Source: Limnohabitans sp. 2KL-17
GTDB lineage: Bacteria > Pseudomonadota > Gammaproteobacteria > Burkholderiales > Burkholderiaceae_C
Assembly (NCBI RefSeq): GCF_003063415.1
Contig: NZ_NESK01000023.1
Location: 1 to 64,000 of the forward strand
Reading direction: 5' to 3'
DNA length: 64,000 bases
Part shown: positions 1-8,788 of the stretch, one piece after another
Layout of the letters: every line of letters begins with the position of its first letter
Numbering within the stretch: position 1 is the first letter of the stretch
Program-made: the position numbers and the translations under genes
The notes under the pieces: model-generated
Told to the model about the DNA's origin: nothing
Database searches by the model: none
Seen by the model: only the letters and a program-made list of their open reading frames with translations

Positions 1-63
1 CAGCCTGACCGCCTCCATCTTGAATTCCAGCGTGTACTTGGCCCGTTTCCTCGTTTCACTCAT
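1..63 (-). CDS. IS3-family transposase OrfA, N-terminal fragment
   Basis: Read on the minus strand from an ATG at 63, the 21 visible codons give MSETRKRAKYTLEFKMEAVR followed by L, a typical opening of the small helix-turn-helix OrfA of IS3/IS911-type elements, which binds the terminal repeats and is normally joined to OrfB by programmed frameshifting. A GGAG ribosome-binding sequence lies just upstream. The gene runs off the left edge of the window, so completeness cannot be judged. The family call rests on the short N-terminus alone. Confidence 0.7.
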   Translation of the reverse strand, partial: MSETRKRAKYTLEFKMEAVRL

Positions 64-127
64 TTCGTTCTCCTTGAACTGATTTTTAACCATCAGCTAA
101 GCAGTACGTTTTTCGGGGGCAAGGTCA
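1..127 (-). mobile_element. terminal fragment of an IS3-type insertion sequence
   Basis: The fragment holds the first codons of a transposase gene plus about 64 bases up to the element end. On the minus strand the element would begin TGACCTTGCCCCCGAAAAAC (down from position 127), which has the TG start and C-rich inner sequence typical of IS3-family terminal repeats. The open frame of the neighbouring integrase-like gene loses its family similarity at this same point, so 127 is the likely junction. Only one end lies in the window, so the second inverted repeat and target duplication cannot be checked. Confidence 0.65.
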
Positions 128-723
128 ACCACCAAATATTGCGACACGGTGGTGGAACTGAGCTGGCTGTCTGTCAACCGCCGCACAAAGGCGTCCATCA
201 TCATGGGCGTGACCTGCGAGGGCGGAATGTATTTGAAATAAGGCAGTACATGGGCATCCAGGCGGTTTTTCAGGATGCCGACAGACGCCGAACTGAGTTC
301 CCCCCGCTTGACACGCTGGTTCTCCTGCTCAATCAACTGCTCCGCCAGCACGTCAAAACTGTTAAAGCGCATGGCGCCCTGGGTCAGCACCGAGTCCGTC
401 ATCCCCGTACGCGGGCGTTTCACGCTGCGCGGACGCGGCAACTGGGCCGGCCCGGGGTCTTCATCGTCCTCGTCCTCACCAGCCTCTTCTGCCTCGTTGC
501 TTAAATGATTGATTTTTTGATTGTTTTTAGACTTTTTGACATTTACGGCTCTGGACTCTGACATTTTTATCCAAGCGTCTGGGCTGAACACGTAAAAGAC
601 GGGTTGATTGGCATCCAAAATGGCCACGGCAGACGCGCCCGACGCGCCCACGATGTGCATGGGCTGGGTCAAAAAATCGTCGAGGCTGGCACACAAAGAG
701 CCAAAAAGAGGCCGGACAGTCAT
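97..723 (-). pseudogene. integrase/recombinase-like gene truncated by the insertion sequence
   Basis: The 208-codon frame starts at an ATG at 723. Residues about 1-50 form a small domain of unknown type, about 75-95 are very acidic, and from about residue 115 the protein resembles the SAM-like core-binding domain of tyrosine recombinases (a stretch around VLPYFKYIPPSQV, then helices ending SQYLVV). After SQYLVV the frame enters the insertion sequence and stops within 10 codons, so the catalytic domain with its R-H-R-Y residues is absent here. The protein should therefore be inactive. It diverges from the damaged porin with only 44 bases between them, suggesting that an integrated element ended inside the porin's upstream region. 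The recombinase assignment is an inference from the core-binding region only. Confidence 0.6.
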
Positions 724-767
724 AGGCTAGTAAAGTATAGAGTGACGAATTAGATGTTAACTTTTTA

Positions 768-1916
768 TTGGCAAATAATGTGATAAATGTAGCTGCTCTG
801 GCTGTTCTGACAGTTTCCAGCGCTGCTTTCGCTCAATCTTCGGTGTCCATCTCTGGCAACATCGACCTGTCTTACGTCAGTGCCAAAACCGCTGACGGCG
901 GCAAGATCTCTACTGTCCAAAACGGTGCCACATCCACTTCCAAGATCATCTTCTCTGGCGTTGAAGATCTGGGCGGCGGTTTGAGCGCCATTTTCCGTGC
1001 CAACAGCACCATCGCTGCTGACCGTGCAAATACGTTCGTCCGTCAAGTCAACCCTAACATGGGTACTAGCGCTGCAGCAACATCCGCTACCAACCAAGGC
1101 CTGGCTTTTGGTGACCGCGATCTGTACATTGGTCTCAAGGGTGGTTTCGGTGAATTGCGCGTGGGTCGCAACCAGTCCATCTCTGACGACAACAACAACG
1201 CAGGCGGCAACCATGGTTCCGTTTGGACCTACTTCATGGCCAACTCTGCTGCACAAGCTGGCGTGAACAACGCATTCGGTGGCGCTGCCCCAGTTTTGGG
1301 CGCTGCTGGCCGTATCAACGACTCTTTCAAGTACGCATCGCCTGTGTTCAATGGCTTCCAAGTGCAAGCTTTGTACGGTTTGGGTGAGCGTGACAACTTG
1401 CGCAGCGAAGGTGTTGTGACTGAAGCGCAAGTTTCTTATGTGCAAGGTCCTATCGCTGTGTCTTACAGCATGGGCAAAATTGCTGCTGCGCCTAGCGACG
1501 CAACAACATTTGGCGCTTTGGCTGCATCTTCCACACAAGCTGCTTTGAATGCTGCTGCTGGTGTTGAGTCGAAAGAAAGCCGTTTGATGGCTTCTTACGA
1601 TCTGGGCATGGCCAAGATCAACGTGGGTACATACAACCAGAAGACTGCTGGTGCTGCTGCTGACAAAGCTTCGCACGTGACTTTGACCATGCCTATGGAC
1701 GCATGGACTTTTGGCGCGACTTACATCACTGTGAAAGACAGTGCTCCTGCTGCTGGTCAAGTTGCCAAAATCGATGGCTTCTCTGTCCATGCTGGTTACG
1801 CTCTGAGCAAGCGCACACGCGCCTACGCTTTCTACCGTACCATGGACAAAAATGGCTTGGCCGCTCAAAAAGCCAAACCATCAGCCACTTACATTGGTCT
1901 GAACCACGCTTTCTAA
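768..1916 (+). CDS. trimeric porin with replaced 5' end (possibly non-functional)
   Basis: The body is a Burkholderiales general porin (OmpC/porin_4 type, 16-stranded outer-membrane channel): a signal-peptide remnant ending SSAAFAQ, then SSVSISGNIDLSYV, the GGFGELRVGR motif near residue 130, and a C-terminal Phe (GLNHAF) needed for outer-membrane insertion. The usual opening (ATG, then Lys-Lys-Ser/Thr and a hydrophobic stretch) is missing. The only in-frame starts are TTG at 768 and GTG at 780, giving a weak signal peptide (ANNVINVAALAVL). The ATG at 754 is in another frame and soon stops. Promoter and leader also seem lost, since the intact paralogue at 11501-12520 has a long leader. The gene is followed by an intact terminator. 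It may be a recent 5'-truncated pseudogene; the remaining frame is fully open. Confidence 0.8.
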   Translation: MANNVINVAALAVLTVSSAAFAQSSVSISGNIDLSYVSAKTADGGKISTVQNGATSTSKIIFSGVEDLGGGLSAIFRANSTIAADRANTFVRQVNPNMGTSAAATSATNQGLAFGDRDLYIGLKGGFGELRVGRNQSISDDNNNAGGNHGSVWTYFMANSAAQAGVNNAFGGAAPVLGAAGRINDSFKYASPVFNGFQVQALYGLGERDNLRSEGVVTEAQVSYVQGPIAVSYSMGKIAAAPSDATTFGALAASSTQAALNAAAGVESKESRLMASYDLGMAKINVGTYNQKTAGAAADKASHVTLTMPMDAWTFGATYITVKDSAPAAGQVAKIDGFSVHAGYALSKRTRAYAFYRTMDKNGLAAQKAKPSATYIGLNHAF

Positions 1917-1988
1917 TTTGACGCTGGTGCAAGCCAGTTGAGATTTAAAAGACTAAGAAACCCACCGTGGCAACACGGTGGGTTTTTT
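1914..1988 (+). repeat. conserved porin 3' UTR, copy 1 (inverted partner at 11427-11503)
   Basis: From the porin stop codon to the end of the terminator this 75-base segment matches the 3' UTR of the second porin (opposite strand, 11427-11503) with only about six differences. It contains a small hairpin (CTGGT GCAA GCCAG) and the terminator hairpin. The change in the small hairpin (C to T) keeps pairing through a G-U wobble. The two copies flank about 9.4 kb in inverted orientation. Confidence 0.85.
1958..1988 (+). terminator. rho-independent terminator of the first porin
   Basis: A perfect 12-bp stem AAACCCACCGTG / CACGGTGGGTTT closes a GCAA tetraloop and runs into a T tract. It lies 42 bases after the porin stop and could also slow minus-strand transcription from the facing peptide-transport operon. 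Confidence 0.9.
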
Positions 1989-2060
1989 TACGTCTGTGTG
2001 ATCAATGTGGTGCCAGTGGGCCCTGCACAACGCAGGGGTTCAGGGCCGATCAATGTGGGC

Positions 2061-3068
2061 TCACACCACCGCGTGACAAGCGATCTTGATGCCTTTGAAG
2101 TCGCGCAGCGGTGGACGCTCAGTGCGGCAGATGTCGGTCACCTGCGGGCAGCGCGGATGAAAGGTGCAGCCGGTGGGCGGGTTCAGGGGGTTGGGCACTT
2201 CGCCCTGCACCGGGGTGCGGGCGCGGCCGGTATCGTGCATTTTGGGGATCGCGTCCAGCAGCATCCGTGTGTAAGGGTGTTGCGGGTTACCAAACAGGGT
2301 GTGTTTGTCGGCCAACTCCACCAGTCGGCCCAGGTACATCACGCCCACCTGGTCGCTCACATGGCGCACCACCGCCAGGTTGTGGCTGATGAACAAATAC
2401 GTCAGGCCGCGCGCACGCTGCAGGTCTTTCATGATGTTGAGCACTTGCGCCTGCACACTCACATCGAGCGCAGAAGTGGGCTCGTCGCACACCAAAAACT
2501 CAGGCGCAGTGGCCAGTGCCCGCGCGATCGAGATGCGCTGGCGTTGCCCACCCGAAAACTGGTGCGGGTACTTGACCATGTCGAGTGGCGACAAACCTAC
2601 CGACTGCAGCAGCTCGGCTACGCGGGCTTTGAGCTCGTCGGCGTCTTGAATCAGGCCATGCTCTTTCAGCGGCTCGCCAATGATGTTGTCCACCGTCCAG
2701 CGCGGGTTCAGGCTGGCATAAGGGTCCTGAAAAATCATCTGGATGCGCTGGCGCATTTTTTGTGCATCGGGCGACTTGAAGGCCGCGTGGGCATCTTGCC
2801 CGTCAAACGTCAGGCCACCGCGTGTGGGCTCATACAGGCCCACCAGCAAGCGTGCCACGGTGCTTTTGCCGCAGCCGGACTCGCCCACCAGGGCCAGGGT
2901 TTTGCCGCGCTCGATCTCGAAGCTCACGCCATCGACGGCGTTCAGCATCTGGCGCGGTTTGCGCTCGATCACACGGTTCAGCCAAGGGGCCGAGACGTCA
3001 AAGGTTTTGGCCAGATCGTGCGCGACGACCAAGGGCTGGGTCTGTGGCTGGGGTTTTGTGTCGCTCAT
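2061..3068 (-). CDS. dppF: peptide ABC transporter ATP-binding protein, DppF/OppF type
   Basis: This is a cytoplasmic ATPase of the oligopeptide/dipeptide importer family. The 335 residues show Walker A GESGCGKST (about 62-70), the Q-loop region FQDPYASLNP (about 113-122), the ABC signature SGGQRQR (about 172-178), Walker [13 protein letters not shown] (about 191-202) and the C-terminal oligopeptide-binding extension with CTFHPRCP. Length is normal for the family. It is the last gene of the operon and overlaps the DppD-type gene by four bases (ATGA), indicating translational coupling. The two ATPases should form the heterodimeric motor for the permease pair encoded upstream. The substrate (peptides, nickel or acylated amino acids) cannot be told from the ATPase. 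Confidence 0.9.
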   Translation of the reverse strand: MSDTKPQPQTQPLVVAHDLAKTFDVSAPWLNRVIERKPRQMLNAVDGVSFEIERGKTLALVGESGCGKSTVARLLVGLYEPTRGGLTFDGQDAHAAFKSPDAQKMRQRIQMIFQDPYASLNPRWTVDNIIGEPLKEHGLIQDADELKARVAELLQSVGLSPLDMVKYPHQFSGGQRQRISIARALATAPEFLVCDEPTSALDVSVQAQVLNIMKDLQRARGLTYLFISHNLAVVRHVSDQVGVMYLGRLVELADKHTLFGNPQHPYTRMLLDAIPKMHDTGRARTPVQGEVPNPLNPPTGCTFHPRCPQVTDICRTERPPLRDFKGIKIACHAVV

Positions 3069-4033
3069 GCGGCACTCCCGTCGTGCAGCCAGCAGGCTGC
3101 GCGGTTGGCACCCGCCTGCACCAACTCGGGCCGCTCTTGCCGGCAGCGGTCAAAGGCCTTGGGGCAGCGCGGGTTGAAGGCGCAGCCAGTGGGAATGGCG
3201 TTCAGGCGCGGCATGGCGCCGTCGATCTGGTTCAGGCGTTCGCGGTCACTGTCCATGTCGGGAATCGAGGCCATCAGGCCTGCGGTGTAGGGGTGGGCTG
3301 GGTGGTTGATGACCTGGTGCACCGGGCCGATTTCGGCCACACGCCCGGCATAGAGCACCGCCACGCGGTCGCAGGTTTCGGCGATCACACCCATGTCGTG
3401 CGTGATCAACATCACGGCTGCGCCACGGTCTTTGCAAACTTTTTTGAGCAAGCTGATGATCTGCGCCTGAATGGACACATCGAGGGCCGTGGTGGGCTCG
3501 TCGGCCACGATCAGTTGCGGCTCGGCCGCCAGGGCCAGGGCAATCACCACGCGCTGGCGCATGCCGCCCGAGAACTGGTGCGGGTAGTGGTCAATGCGTT
3601 CTTCGGCCGCAGAAATGCCGGTGTCTTTCAGCAGGTCAATGGCGCGTTGCCGAGCCTCTTTGGGCGTGACCGGCAGGTGGGCCAATATGGTCTCGGTCAG
3701 TTGCCGGCCAATGGTGTAAAGCGGGTTCAGTGAGGTCAGCGGGTCCTGAAAAATCGCACCAATCTTGCGGCCCCGGATGTGGCGCATCTGGTCGGCGTTG
3801 AGGTGGTCGATGCGCTGGCCTTCCAGCAGAATCTGACCGCTGGACACTTGGCCCGGTGGCTCCAGCAGGCCGATGATGGCGGCACCGGTCAGCGATTTCC
3901 CCGCACCCGATTCGCCCACCACCCCCAGGATTTCTCCGGGCGCGATGTCAAAGGAAATATCGTCCAGCGCACGCAAAGTGCCGTGGCGGCTGGGAAACTC
4001 CACCACCAAATTCTTGACTTGTAAAAGACTCAT
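3065..4033 (-). CDS. dppD: peptide ABC transporter ATP-binding protein, DppD/OppD type
   Basis: This is the second ATPase of the peptide importer (322 residues). Visible motifs are Walker A GESGAGKS (about 40-47), [10 protein letters not shown] (about 95-104), signature SGGMRQR (about 155-161), Walker [13 protein letters not shown], and the C-terminal [14 protein letters not shown] segment characteristic of OppD/DppD subunits. It overlaps the permease gene upstream and the DppF-type gene downstream by four bases each. The tight overlaps and paired domain signatures support a complete heterodimeric motor with the neighbouring ATPase. Confidence 0.9.
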   Translation of the reverse strand: MSLLQVKNLVVEFPSRHGTLRALDDISFDIAPGEILGVVGESGAGKSLTGAAIIGLLEPPGQVSSGQILLEGQRIDHLNADQMRHIRGRKIGAIFQDPLTSLNPLYTIGRQLTETILAHLPVTPKEARQRAIDLLKDTGISAAEERIDHYPHQFSGGMRQRVVIALALAAEPQLIVADEPTTALDVSIQAQIISLLKKVCKDRGAAVMLITHDMGVIAETCDRVAVLYAGRVAEIGPVHQVINHPAHPYTAGLMASIPDMDSDRERLNQIDGAMPRLNAIPTGCAFNPRCPKAFDRCRQERPELVQAGANRAACWLHDGSAA

Positions 4034-4938
4034 CGCAATCTCGGATTCAGCGCGTCGCGCAACCAGTCACCCAGCAAGTTGACCGACAGCGCGATCAGCA
4101 CCAGCATCAGCCCCGGGAAAATCGTGATCCACCATTCGCCCGAAAACAAATAGTCGTTGCCCACCCGGATCAGGGTGCCCAGCGAGGGCGATGTGGGCGG
4201 TGCACCGACACCCAGAAAAGACAGTGTGGCCTCGGTGATGATGGCCGTCGCCACCTGAATGGTGGCCAGCACCATGACCGGGCCCATCACGTTGGGCAGC
4301 ACATGCTTGACCATGATGCGCAAGGGGGCCACGCCCGTTACGCGGGCGGCTTGCACGTATTCCTTGTTGCGCTCGACCAAGGTGGTGCCGCGCACCGTGC
4401 GGGCGTATTGCACCCAACCGGTGAGCGAGATCGAGATGATCAGCACCCCAAAAGCCAGCGACTCGTGCGCATTGGGAAACAGGGCACGCCCCACACCCGC
4501 AATCAAGAGGGCCACCAAAATGGCCGGGAAAGACAGCATCACATCGCACAAACGCATGAGGAGGGCATCGATCCAGCCCCCCCGAAAACCGGCCAGCAAG
4601 CCCAGGCCCACACCCACCACCACCGACAAGACCACCGAAGCCAGCCCCACCACCAAAGAGATGCGCGAACCATAAATCAGGGCAGACAAGATGTCGCGGC
4701 CCTGGTCATCGGTGCCCAGCAAGAACTTGGTGCTGCCGCCGTCCAGCCACGCGGGCGGCAGTCGGGCATCACTCAGCTCCAGCGTGGCCAGGTCAAAGGG
4801 GTTGGTGGGCGAAACCCAGCCGGCGAATACCGAACAAAAAAGGCAAACAAAGGCGATCGCAGCCGCCACCATCGCCGTAGGCGACTGGCGGAAGCTGTAA
4901 CCCACATCGCTGTTCAGCCAGCGCTTCAATGCGTTCAT
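4030..4938 (-). CDS. dppC: peptide ABC transporter permease, DppC type
   Basis: This is an inner-membrane subunit of the peptide importer, 302 residues. The N-terminal part (FRQSPTAMVAAAIAFVCLF) is the OppC-like region with the first membrane helix, followed by a periplasmic segment (GTDDQGRDILS, a DppC hallmark) and five further helices. The cytoplasmic EAA loop that contacts the ATPases is visible as YVQAARVTGVAPLRI. The gene starts three bases after the upstream binding-protein gene stops and overlaps the DppD-type gene. It pairs with the DppB-type permease encoded upstream at 7808-8788; separating the two permeases by a hydrolase and a second binding protein is unusual. Confidence 0.9.
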   Translation of the reverse strand: MNALKRWLNSDVGYSFRQSPTAMVAAAIAFVCLFCSVFAGWVSPTNPFDLATLELSDARLPPAWLDGGSTKFLLGTDDQGRDILSALIYGSRISLVVGLASVVLSVVVGVGLGLLAGFRGGWIDALLMRLCDVMLSFPAILVALLIAGVGRALFPNAHESLAFGVLIISISLTGWVQYARTVRGTTLVERNKEYVQAARVTGVAPLRIMVKHVLPNVMGPVMVLATIQVATAIITEATLSFLGVGAPPTSPSLGTLIRVGNDYLFSGEWWITIFPGLMLVLIALSVNLLGDWLRDALNPRLR

Positions 4939-4941
4939 TGC

Positions 4942-6525
4942 TTATTTGATGCTGATGGACTTGAAGGGCATGTAGTTGTCACCGCGCTGAACCAGCGTGA
5001 CCTTTTTGCTGGTGCCCCAGGCCAAGGCCTGCTGGTGCAAAGGCAGGTGGCCGATGTCGTCGTTGTGCAGCTGGAACACCTCACGGATCATGCCGTTGCG
5101 CTTGGTTTGGTCGGTTTCGCTCTGGATCTTGACCGTCAGCTCATCCACCTTGGGGTTGCAATAAGCGCCCAGGTTGAACTGGCCTGTACCCTTGTCGTCC
5201 ACGCAACGCATGAGTGCGTTCAACGCGTTGTGTGCATCGTAGGTGCTGGGTGTCCAGCCCAACAAATAGAAGCTGGTGTCGCGGCGCAAGATTTTGGGGA
5301 AATACGTGCCCTTGGTCTCAGCCTTCAGGTTGATCTTGACCCCGACTCGCGCCAGATTGGCGGCCACAGCCTCACAGATTTGGCCGTCGTTCACATAACG
5401 GTCGTTGGGGCAGTTCATGTCCACCGTGAAGCCGGTGGGGTAACCAGCTTCGGCCAGCAGCTTTTTGGAGGCTTCGGGGTCAAAAGGCAAGCGCTTATTC
5501 AGGTCGGGGCTGTAACCGTTGATGCCAGGGCCCACCATCAAGGCGCTGGGGTTCGAGGCGCCGCGCATCACAGTGCGCTTGATGCCTTCGATGTCAATGG
5601 CCTGGTAGAAAGCCTGGCGGACACGCTTGTCCTTGAAGGGGTTTTTGCCCTTCACGCTGGAGTAAAGCAGTTCGTCACGCTTTTGGTCCATGCCCAAAAA
5701 GATGGTGCGCAACTCGGGGGCCACCAGAGCGCGCGTGTTGGCACCGCTGTTGATGCGGGGCACGTCTTGCACAGGCACTGGCTCCATGATGTCGATCTCA
5801 CCCGACAGCAAGGCGGCTACGCGGGTCGGGTCATTGGCGATCACGGAGAAGATCACTTCGTCCACATTGCCCTCGATCTTGCCCCAGTAGTTGCCATTGC
5901 GAACAAAGGTGGTGCGGATGTTGGGCTGGCGCTCACGCAGACGGTAAGGACCTGTGCCATTGGCGCGGAATGAGGCGGCATTTTCAATGCCTTTGCGACG
6001 GTCTACCGGGCGAACGGCCTGGTTGTCCTCGCACCACTTCTTGCTCATGATGTAGACCGAGGACAAGACGTTGGGCAGGATGGGGAAAGGGGCTTTGGTC
6101 TCGATCTCGACGGTGTGGCTGTTGATTTTGCGCACTTCCTTGATGTCGTTGGTGTTGCTGCGCATGTCGGAGCCTTCGCCTGCTGCGCGGTTCAAAGAAA
6201 ACACCACGTCGTCGGCGGTGAAAGGCGTGTCGTCATGAAAGCGCACGTTCTTGCGCAGCTCGAAGCGCCAGACAGTGGGCGCTGTTTGCTTCCATGAAGC
6301 GGCCAGACCGGGTTCAAACTTCAGGTCTTTGCTCACGCCCACCAAAGATTCATAGACGTTGTTGGTCACGCTCAGTTGCAGCGACTCGTTGAGCGAATGC
6401 GGGTCCATCGACAAGGCATCCCCCTGGTTGGCAATGCGCACGGTGGCGGCTTGCGCCATGCCCAGCGACAAAGCCGAGACGATGGCTGCAGCCATCAGGG
6501 AACGGGACAGTTTGGATGTTCGCAT
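4942..6525 (-). CDS. periplasmic solute-binding protein family 5 (peptide transporter), copy 2
   Basis: This is the second binding protein of the operon (527 residues). It has a cleavable signal peptide (about residues 1-26, ending GMAQA) and the family-5 features LSMDPH near the N-terminus, FHDDTPFTADDVVFSL near residue 95, and RQAFYQAID in the middle lobe. An AGGAG sequence sits seven bases before the ATG. It is clearly a paralogue of the first binding protein at 8788-10395, sharing the GMDQKRDEL and KGKNPFKDKRVR regions. Two binding proteins with one permease pair suggest either broadened substrate range or a recent duplication. The ligand is unknown. Confidence 0.88.
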   Translation of the reverse strand: MRTSKLSRSLMAAAIVSALSLGMAQAATVRIANQGDALSMDPHSLNESLQLSVTNNVYESLVGVSKDLKFEPGLAASWKQTAPTVWRFELRKNVRFHDDTPFTADDVVFSLNRAAGEGSDMRSNTNDIKEVRKINSHTVEIETKAPFPILPNVLSSVYIMSKKWCEDNQAVRPVDRRKGIENAASFRANGTGPYRLRERQPNIRTTFVRNGNYWGKIEGNVDEVIFSVIANDPTRVAALLSGEIDIMEPVPVQDVPRINSGANTRALVAPELRTIFLGMDQKRDELLYSSVKGKNPFKDKRVRQAFYQAIDIEGIKRTVMRGASNPSALMVGPGINGYSPDLNKRLPFDPEASKKLLAEAGYPTGFTVDMNCPNDRYVNDGQICEAVAANLARVGVKINLKAETKGTYFPKILRRDTSFYLLGWTPSTYDAHNALNALMRCVDDKGTGQFNLGAYCNPKVDELTVKIQSETDQTKRNGMIREVFQLHNDDIGHLPLHQQALAWGTSKKVTLVQRGDNYMPFKSISIK

Positions 6526-6557
6526 GAAAGACTCCTGAAGTTGAAAGTGGTGGGTTG

Positions 6558-7805
6558 TTAGGGTTTGGCGACAGCGCCCAGGGGCAAAGCCTGCTCGACC
6601 AGGCTGGCGTGCAAGGCGGCGCCCAGGGGCAGGATGTCGTCGTTGAAGTCGTATCGGCTATTGTGCAATGGGTGCGGGCCAGGGCCGTGGGGCAGACCTT
6701 GCCCAATGCGGATGTAGGCGCCAGGCTTGGCCTGCAGCATGAAGGAAAAATCTTCACCGCCCATGCTGGGCAACATGTTACGCCACACCTTGTCTTCGCC
6801 CACCAGGGCCGCCGCCACGTCGCAGGCAAATTGCGCCTCGGGCACGGTGTTCACGGTGGCGGGGTAGGTGCGCTCGTAATGGAGTTCTGCCGAAGCACCA
6901 AAGCCCTGGGCGATGCCAGTACACAGGTTGCGCAGGCGTTCTTCGATTTGGTCTTGCACGCTCTCGCTGTAAGTGCGCACGGTGCCCACCAGGGTCACAT
7001 CGCCGGGGATCACGCTCATGGCACCCGGGTGGCCGCCTTGCATCGAGCAAATGCTGACCACCGCCTGGTCAAACGCCGACAGGTTGCGGGCCACCACGCT
7101 TTGCGCGGCAGTGATGATGTGGCCTGCCACCAGCACAGGGTCGATGGCCTGGTGCGGGCGCGCACCGTGACCGCCCTTGCCGCGAATGAGGATTTCGATG
7201 CGGTCCACCGCCGCCTGCATGGGGCCGGGGGTGATGCCGATCACGCCCAAAGGCGTTTCAGGCGAGTTGTGCTGGGCAAAAACTTTTTCGCAAGGAAAGC
7301 GCTCGAACAAGCCGTCTTGCATCATGGCGCGGGCGCCCGCGTAGCCTTCTTCGCCCGGCTGAAAAATCAGCACGGCCGTGCCATCAAATCGGCGGGTTTC
7401 GGCCAGATAACGCGCCGCGCCCATCAGCATGGCGGTGTGGCCGTCGTGGCCACAGCCGTGCATCAGCCCGGGTTTGGAAGACTTCCAGGTGCATTCATTG
7501 AACTCGGTCATTGGCAGCGCGTCCATGTCGGCGCGCAGGCCGATCATGCGGCCCGGGTTGCTGGCCGAACGGCCTGCGCCGTGCACCAAGGCCACCACGC
7601 CGGTTTTGCCGATGCCGGTGTGGACGCTGTCCACACCGCACAGCTTCAGGCCCTCGGCCACGCGGCCCGAGGTGTAGACCTCTTCAAAGCCCAATTCAGG
7701 GTGTGCATGCAGGTCGCGCCGAAAGGCCGTGAGCTCGGGGTGAAACTGCGCAATGCGCGCAAACGCAGCGCCGCGCCCCAACACCGATTGCAAGGAAGCA
7801 CCCAT
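6558..7805 (-). CDS. M20-family amidohydrolase (hippurate/N-acyl amino acid hydrolase type)
   Basis: This predicted cytoplasmic metal-dependent hydrolase of the M20D group (HipO/AbgB/amidase family) releases amino acids from N-acyl or peptide-like conjugates. The 415 residues show the metal-site and dimerisation motifs GLRADMDALPMTE, HGCGHDGHTAMLMG and FQPGEEGYAGA, in the usual order. The start ATG at 7805 was chosen because it gives the family-typical N-terminus (long frame upstream is shadow) and has GGGGG-type spacing upstream; it lies two bases after the DppB-type stop. Placement between transporter genes suggests imported conjugates are cleaved on arrival. It could equally be a peptidase; the exact substrate is not visible. 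Confidence 0.88.
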   Translation of the reverse strand: MGASLQSVLGRGAAFARIAQFHPELTAFRRDLHAHPELGFEEVYTSGRVAEGLKLCGVDSVHTGIGKTGVVALVHGAGRSASNPGRMIGLRADMDALPMTEFNECTWKSSKPGLMHGCGHDGHTAMLMGAARYLAETRRFDGTAVLIFQPGEEGYAGARAMMQDGLFERFPCEKVFAQHNSPETPLGVIGITPGPMQAAVDRIEILIRGKGGHGARPHQAIDPVLVAGHIITAAQSVVARNLSAFDQAVVSICSMQGGHPGAMSVIPGDVTLVGTVRTYSESVQDQIEERLRNLCTGIAQGFGASAELHYERTYPATVNTVPEAQFACDVAAALVGEDKVWRNMLPSMGGEDFSFMLQAKPGAYIRIGQGLPHGPGPHPLHNSRYDFNDDILPLGAALHASLVEQALPLGAVAKP

Positions 7806-7807
7806 GT

Positions 7808-8788
7808 TCAATGGCCCCCTGGCTTGCCTACGCGCAGGCGAGGGTCGACCACAAAGTAAAGCAAGTCCACCACCAGATTGATGACCACAAAAATCAGGGC
7901 GATCAGGCACAGGTAAGCGGCCATGACCGGGATGTCGGCAAAGGTCACCGCCTGGATGAACAGCAAACCCATGCCGGGCCACTGGAACACCGTCTCGGTG
8001 ATGATGGCAAACGCGATCAGGCCACCCAGCTGCAAGCCGGTGATGGTCAGCACGGGCACCAGGGTATTTTTGAGTGCGTGCCCGAAGTGGATGGTCCGGT
8101 TGGACAGGCCCCGGGCGCGTGCGAACTTGATGTAATCGGTGCGCAGCACCTCGAGCATCTCGGCGCGCACCAGCCGCATGATCAGCGTGAGCTGAAAAAT
8201 CGCCAGCGTGACTGCGGGCAAAACAATGTGGTGCCAGCCCTTGGCCGTCATCAGGCCACTGGACCACCAGCCCATCTGCACCACATCGCCCCTGCCGAAA
8301 CTGGGAAACCAGCCCAGCATCACGGCAAAGACCAAGATCAACAAAATGCCAATGAGAAAGGTGGGCAAGGACACGCCCAGCAGCGACACAGTCATGATCA
8401 GCTGGCTGGCCCAGGTGCCACGGCGCAAAGCTGCATAAACCCCCATGGGAATGCCAATGGCCAGTGCCAGCGTGGCCGCCACCAAAGCCAGCTCCAGTGT
8501 GGCGGGCAGGCGCTCGGCGATCAGGCGCGACACCTTGGCGCCCTGGCGCAAGCTCAAGCCAAACTCGCCTTGCACGGCATTAGACAAAAAGTGGCCGAAC
8601 TGCACAAAGAAGGGCTGGTCCAGGCCCAGATCGGACCTGAGCAACTCGATCTGCTCTTTGGTGGCGTCTTGCCCGAGCAAGAACACCACCGGGTCACCCA
8701 CATACTGAAACAACAAAAAGGCGATGAAAGCCACCGTGATCATGACGACCACAGCCTGAATCAGACGCTGCAGGATGAAAGCGAGCAT
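7808..8788 (-). CDS. dppB: peptide ABC transporter permease, DppB type
   Basis: This is an inner-membrane permease of 326 residues with the DppB/OppB N-terminal signature (a helix followed by a periplasmic domain with LGLDQPFFVQFGHFL) and six predicted membrane helices. The ATPase-contact EAA motif is seen as YIKFARARGLSNRTI, and the C-terminus ends VDLLYFVVDPRLR as in other family members. The start codon overlaps the stop of the upstream binding-protein gene by one base, and the stop is two bases before the M20 hydrolase. It should form the channel together with the DppC-type subunit. Confidence 0.9.
   Translation of the reverse strand: MLAFILQRLIQAVVVMITVAFIAFLLFQYVGDPVVFLLGQDATKEQIELLRSDLGLDQPFFVQFGHFLSNAVQGEFGLSLRQGAKVSRLIAERLPATLELALVAATLALAIGIPMGVYAALRRGTWASQLIMTVSLLGVSLPTFLIGILLILVFAVMLGWFPSFGRGDVVQMGWWSSGLMTAKGWHHIVLPAVTLAIFQLTLIMRLVRAEMLEVLRTDYIKFARARGLSNRTIHFGHALKNTLVPVLTITGLQLGGLIAFAIITETVFQWPGMGLLFIQAVTFADIPVMAAYLCLIALIFVVINLVVDLLYFVVDPRLRVGKPGGH

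Noticed and set aside
754..783. ATG at 754 as the porin start
   Set aside because: It is out of frame with the porin and reaches a stop after nine codons.
765..1868. A 367-codon minus-strand open frame opposite the first porin
   Set aside because: It mirrors the porin's biased codons, has an unnatural Ser/Val/Cys composition, and no family features.
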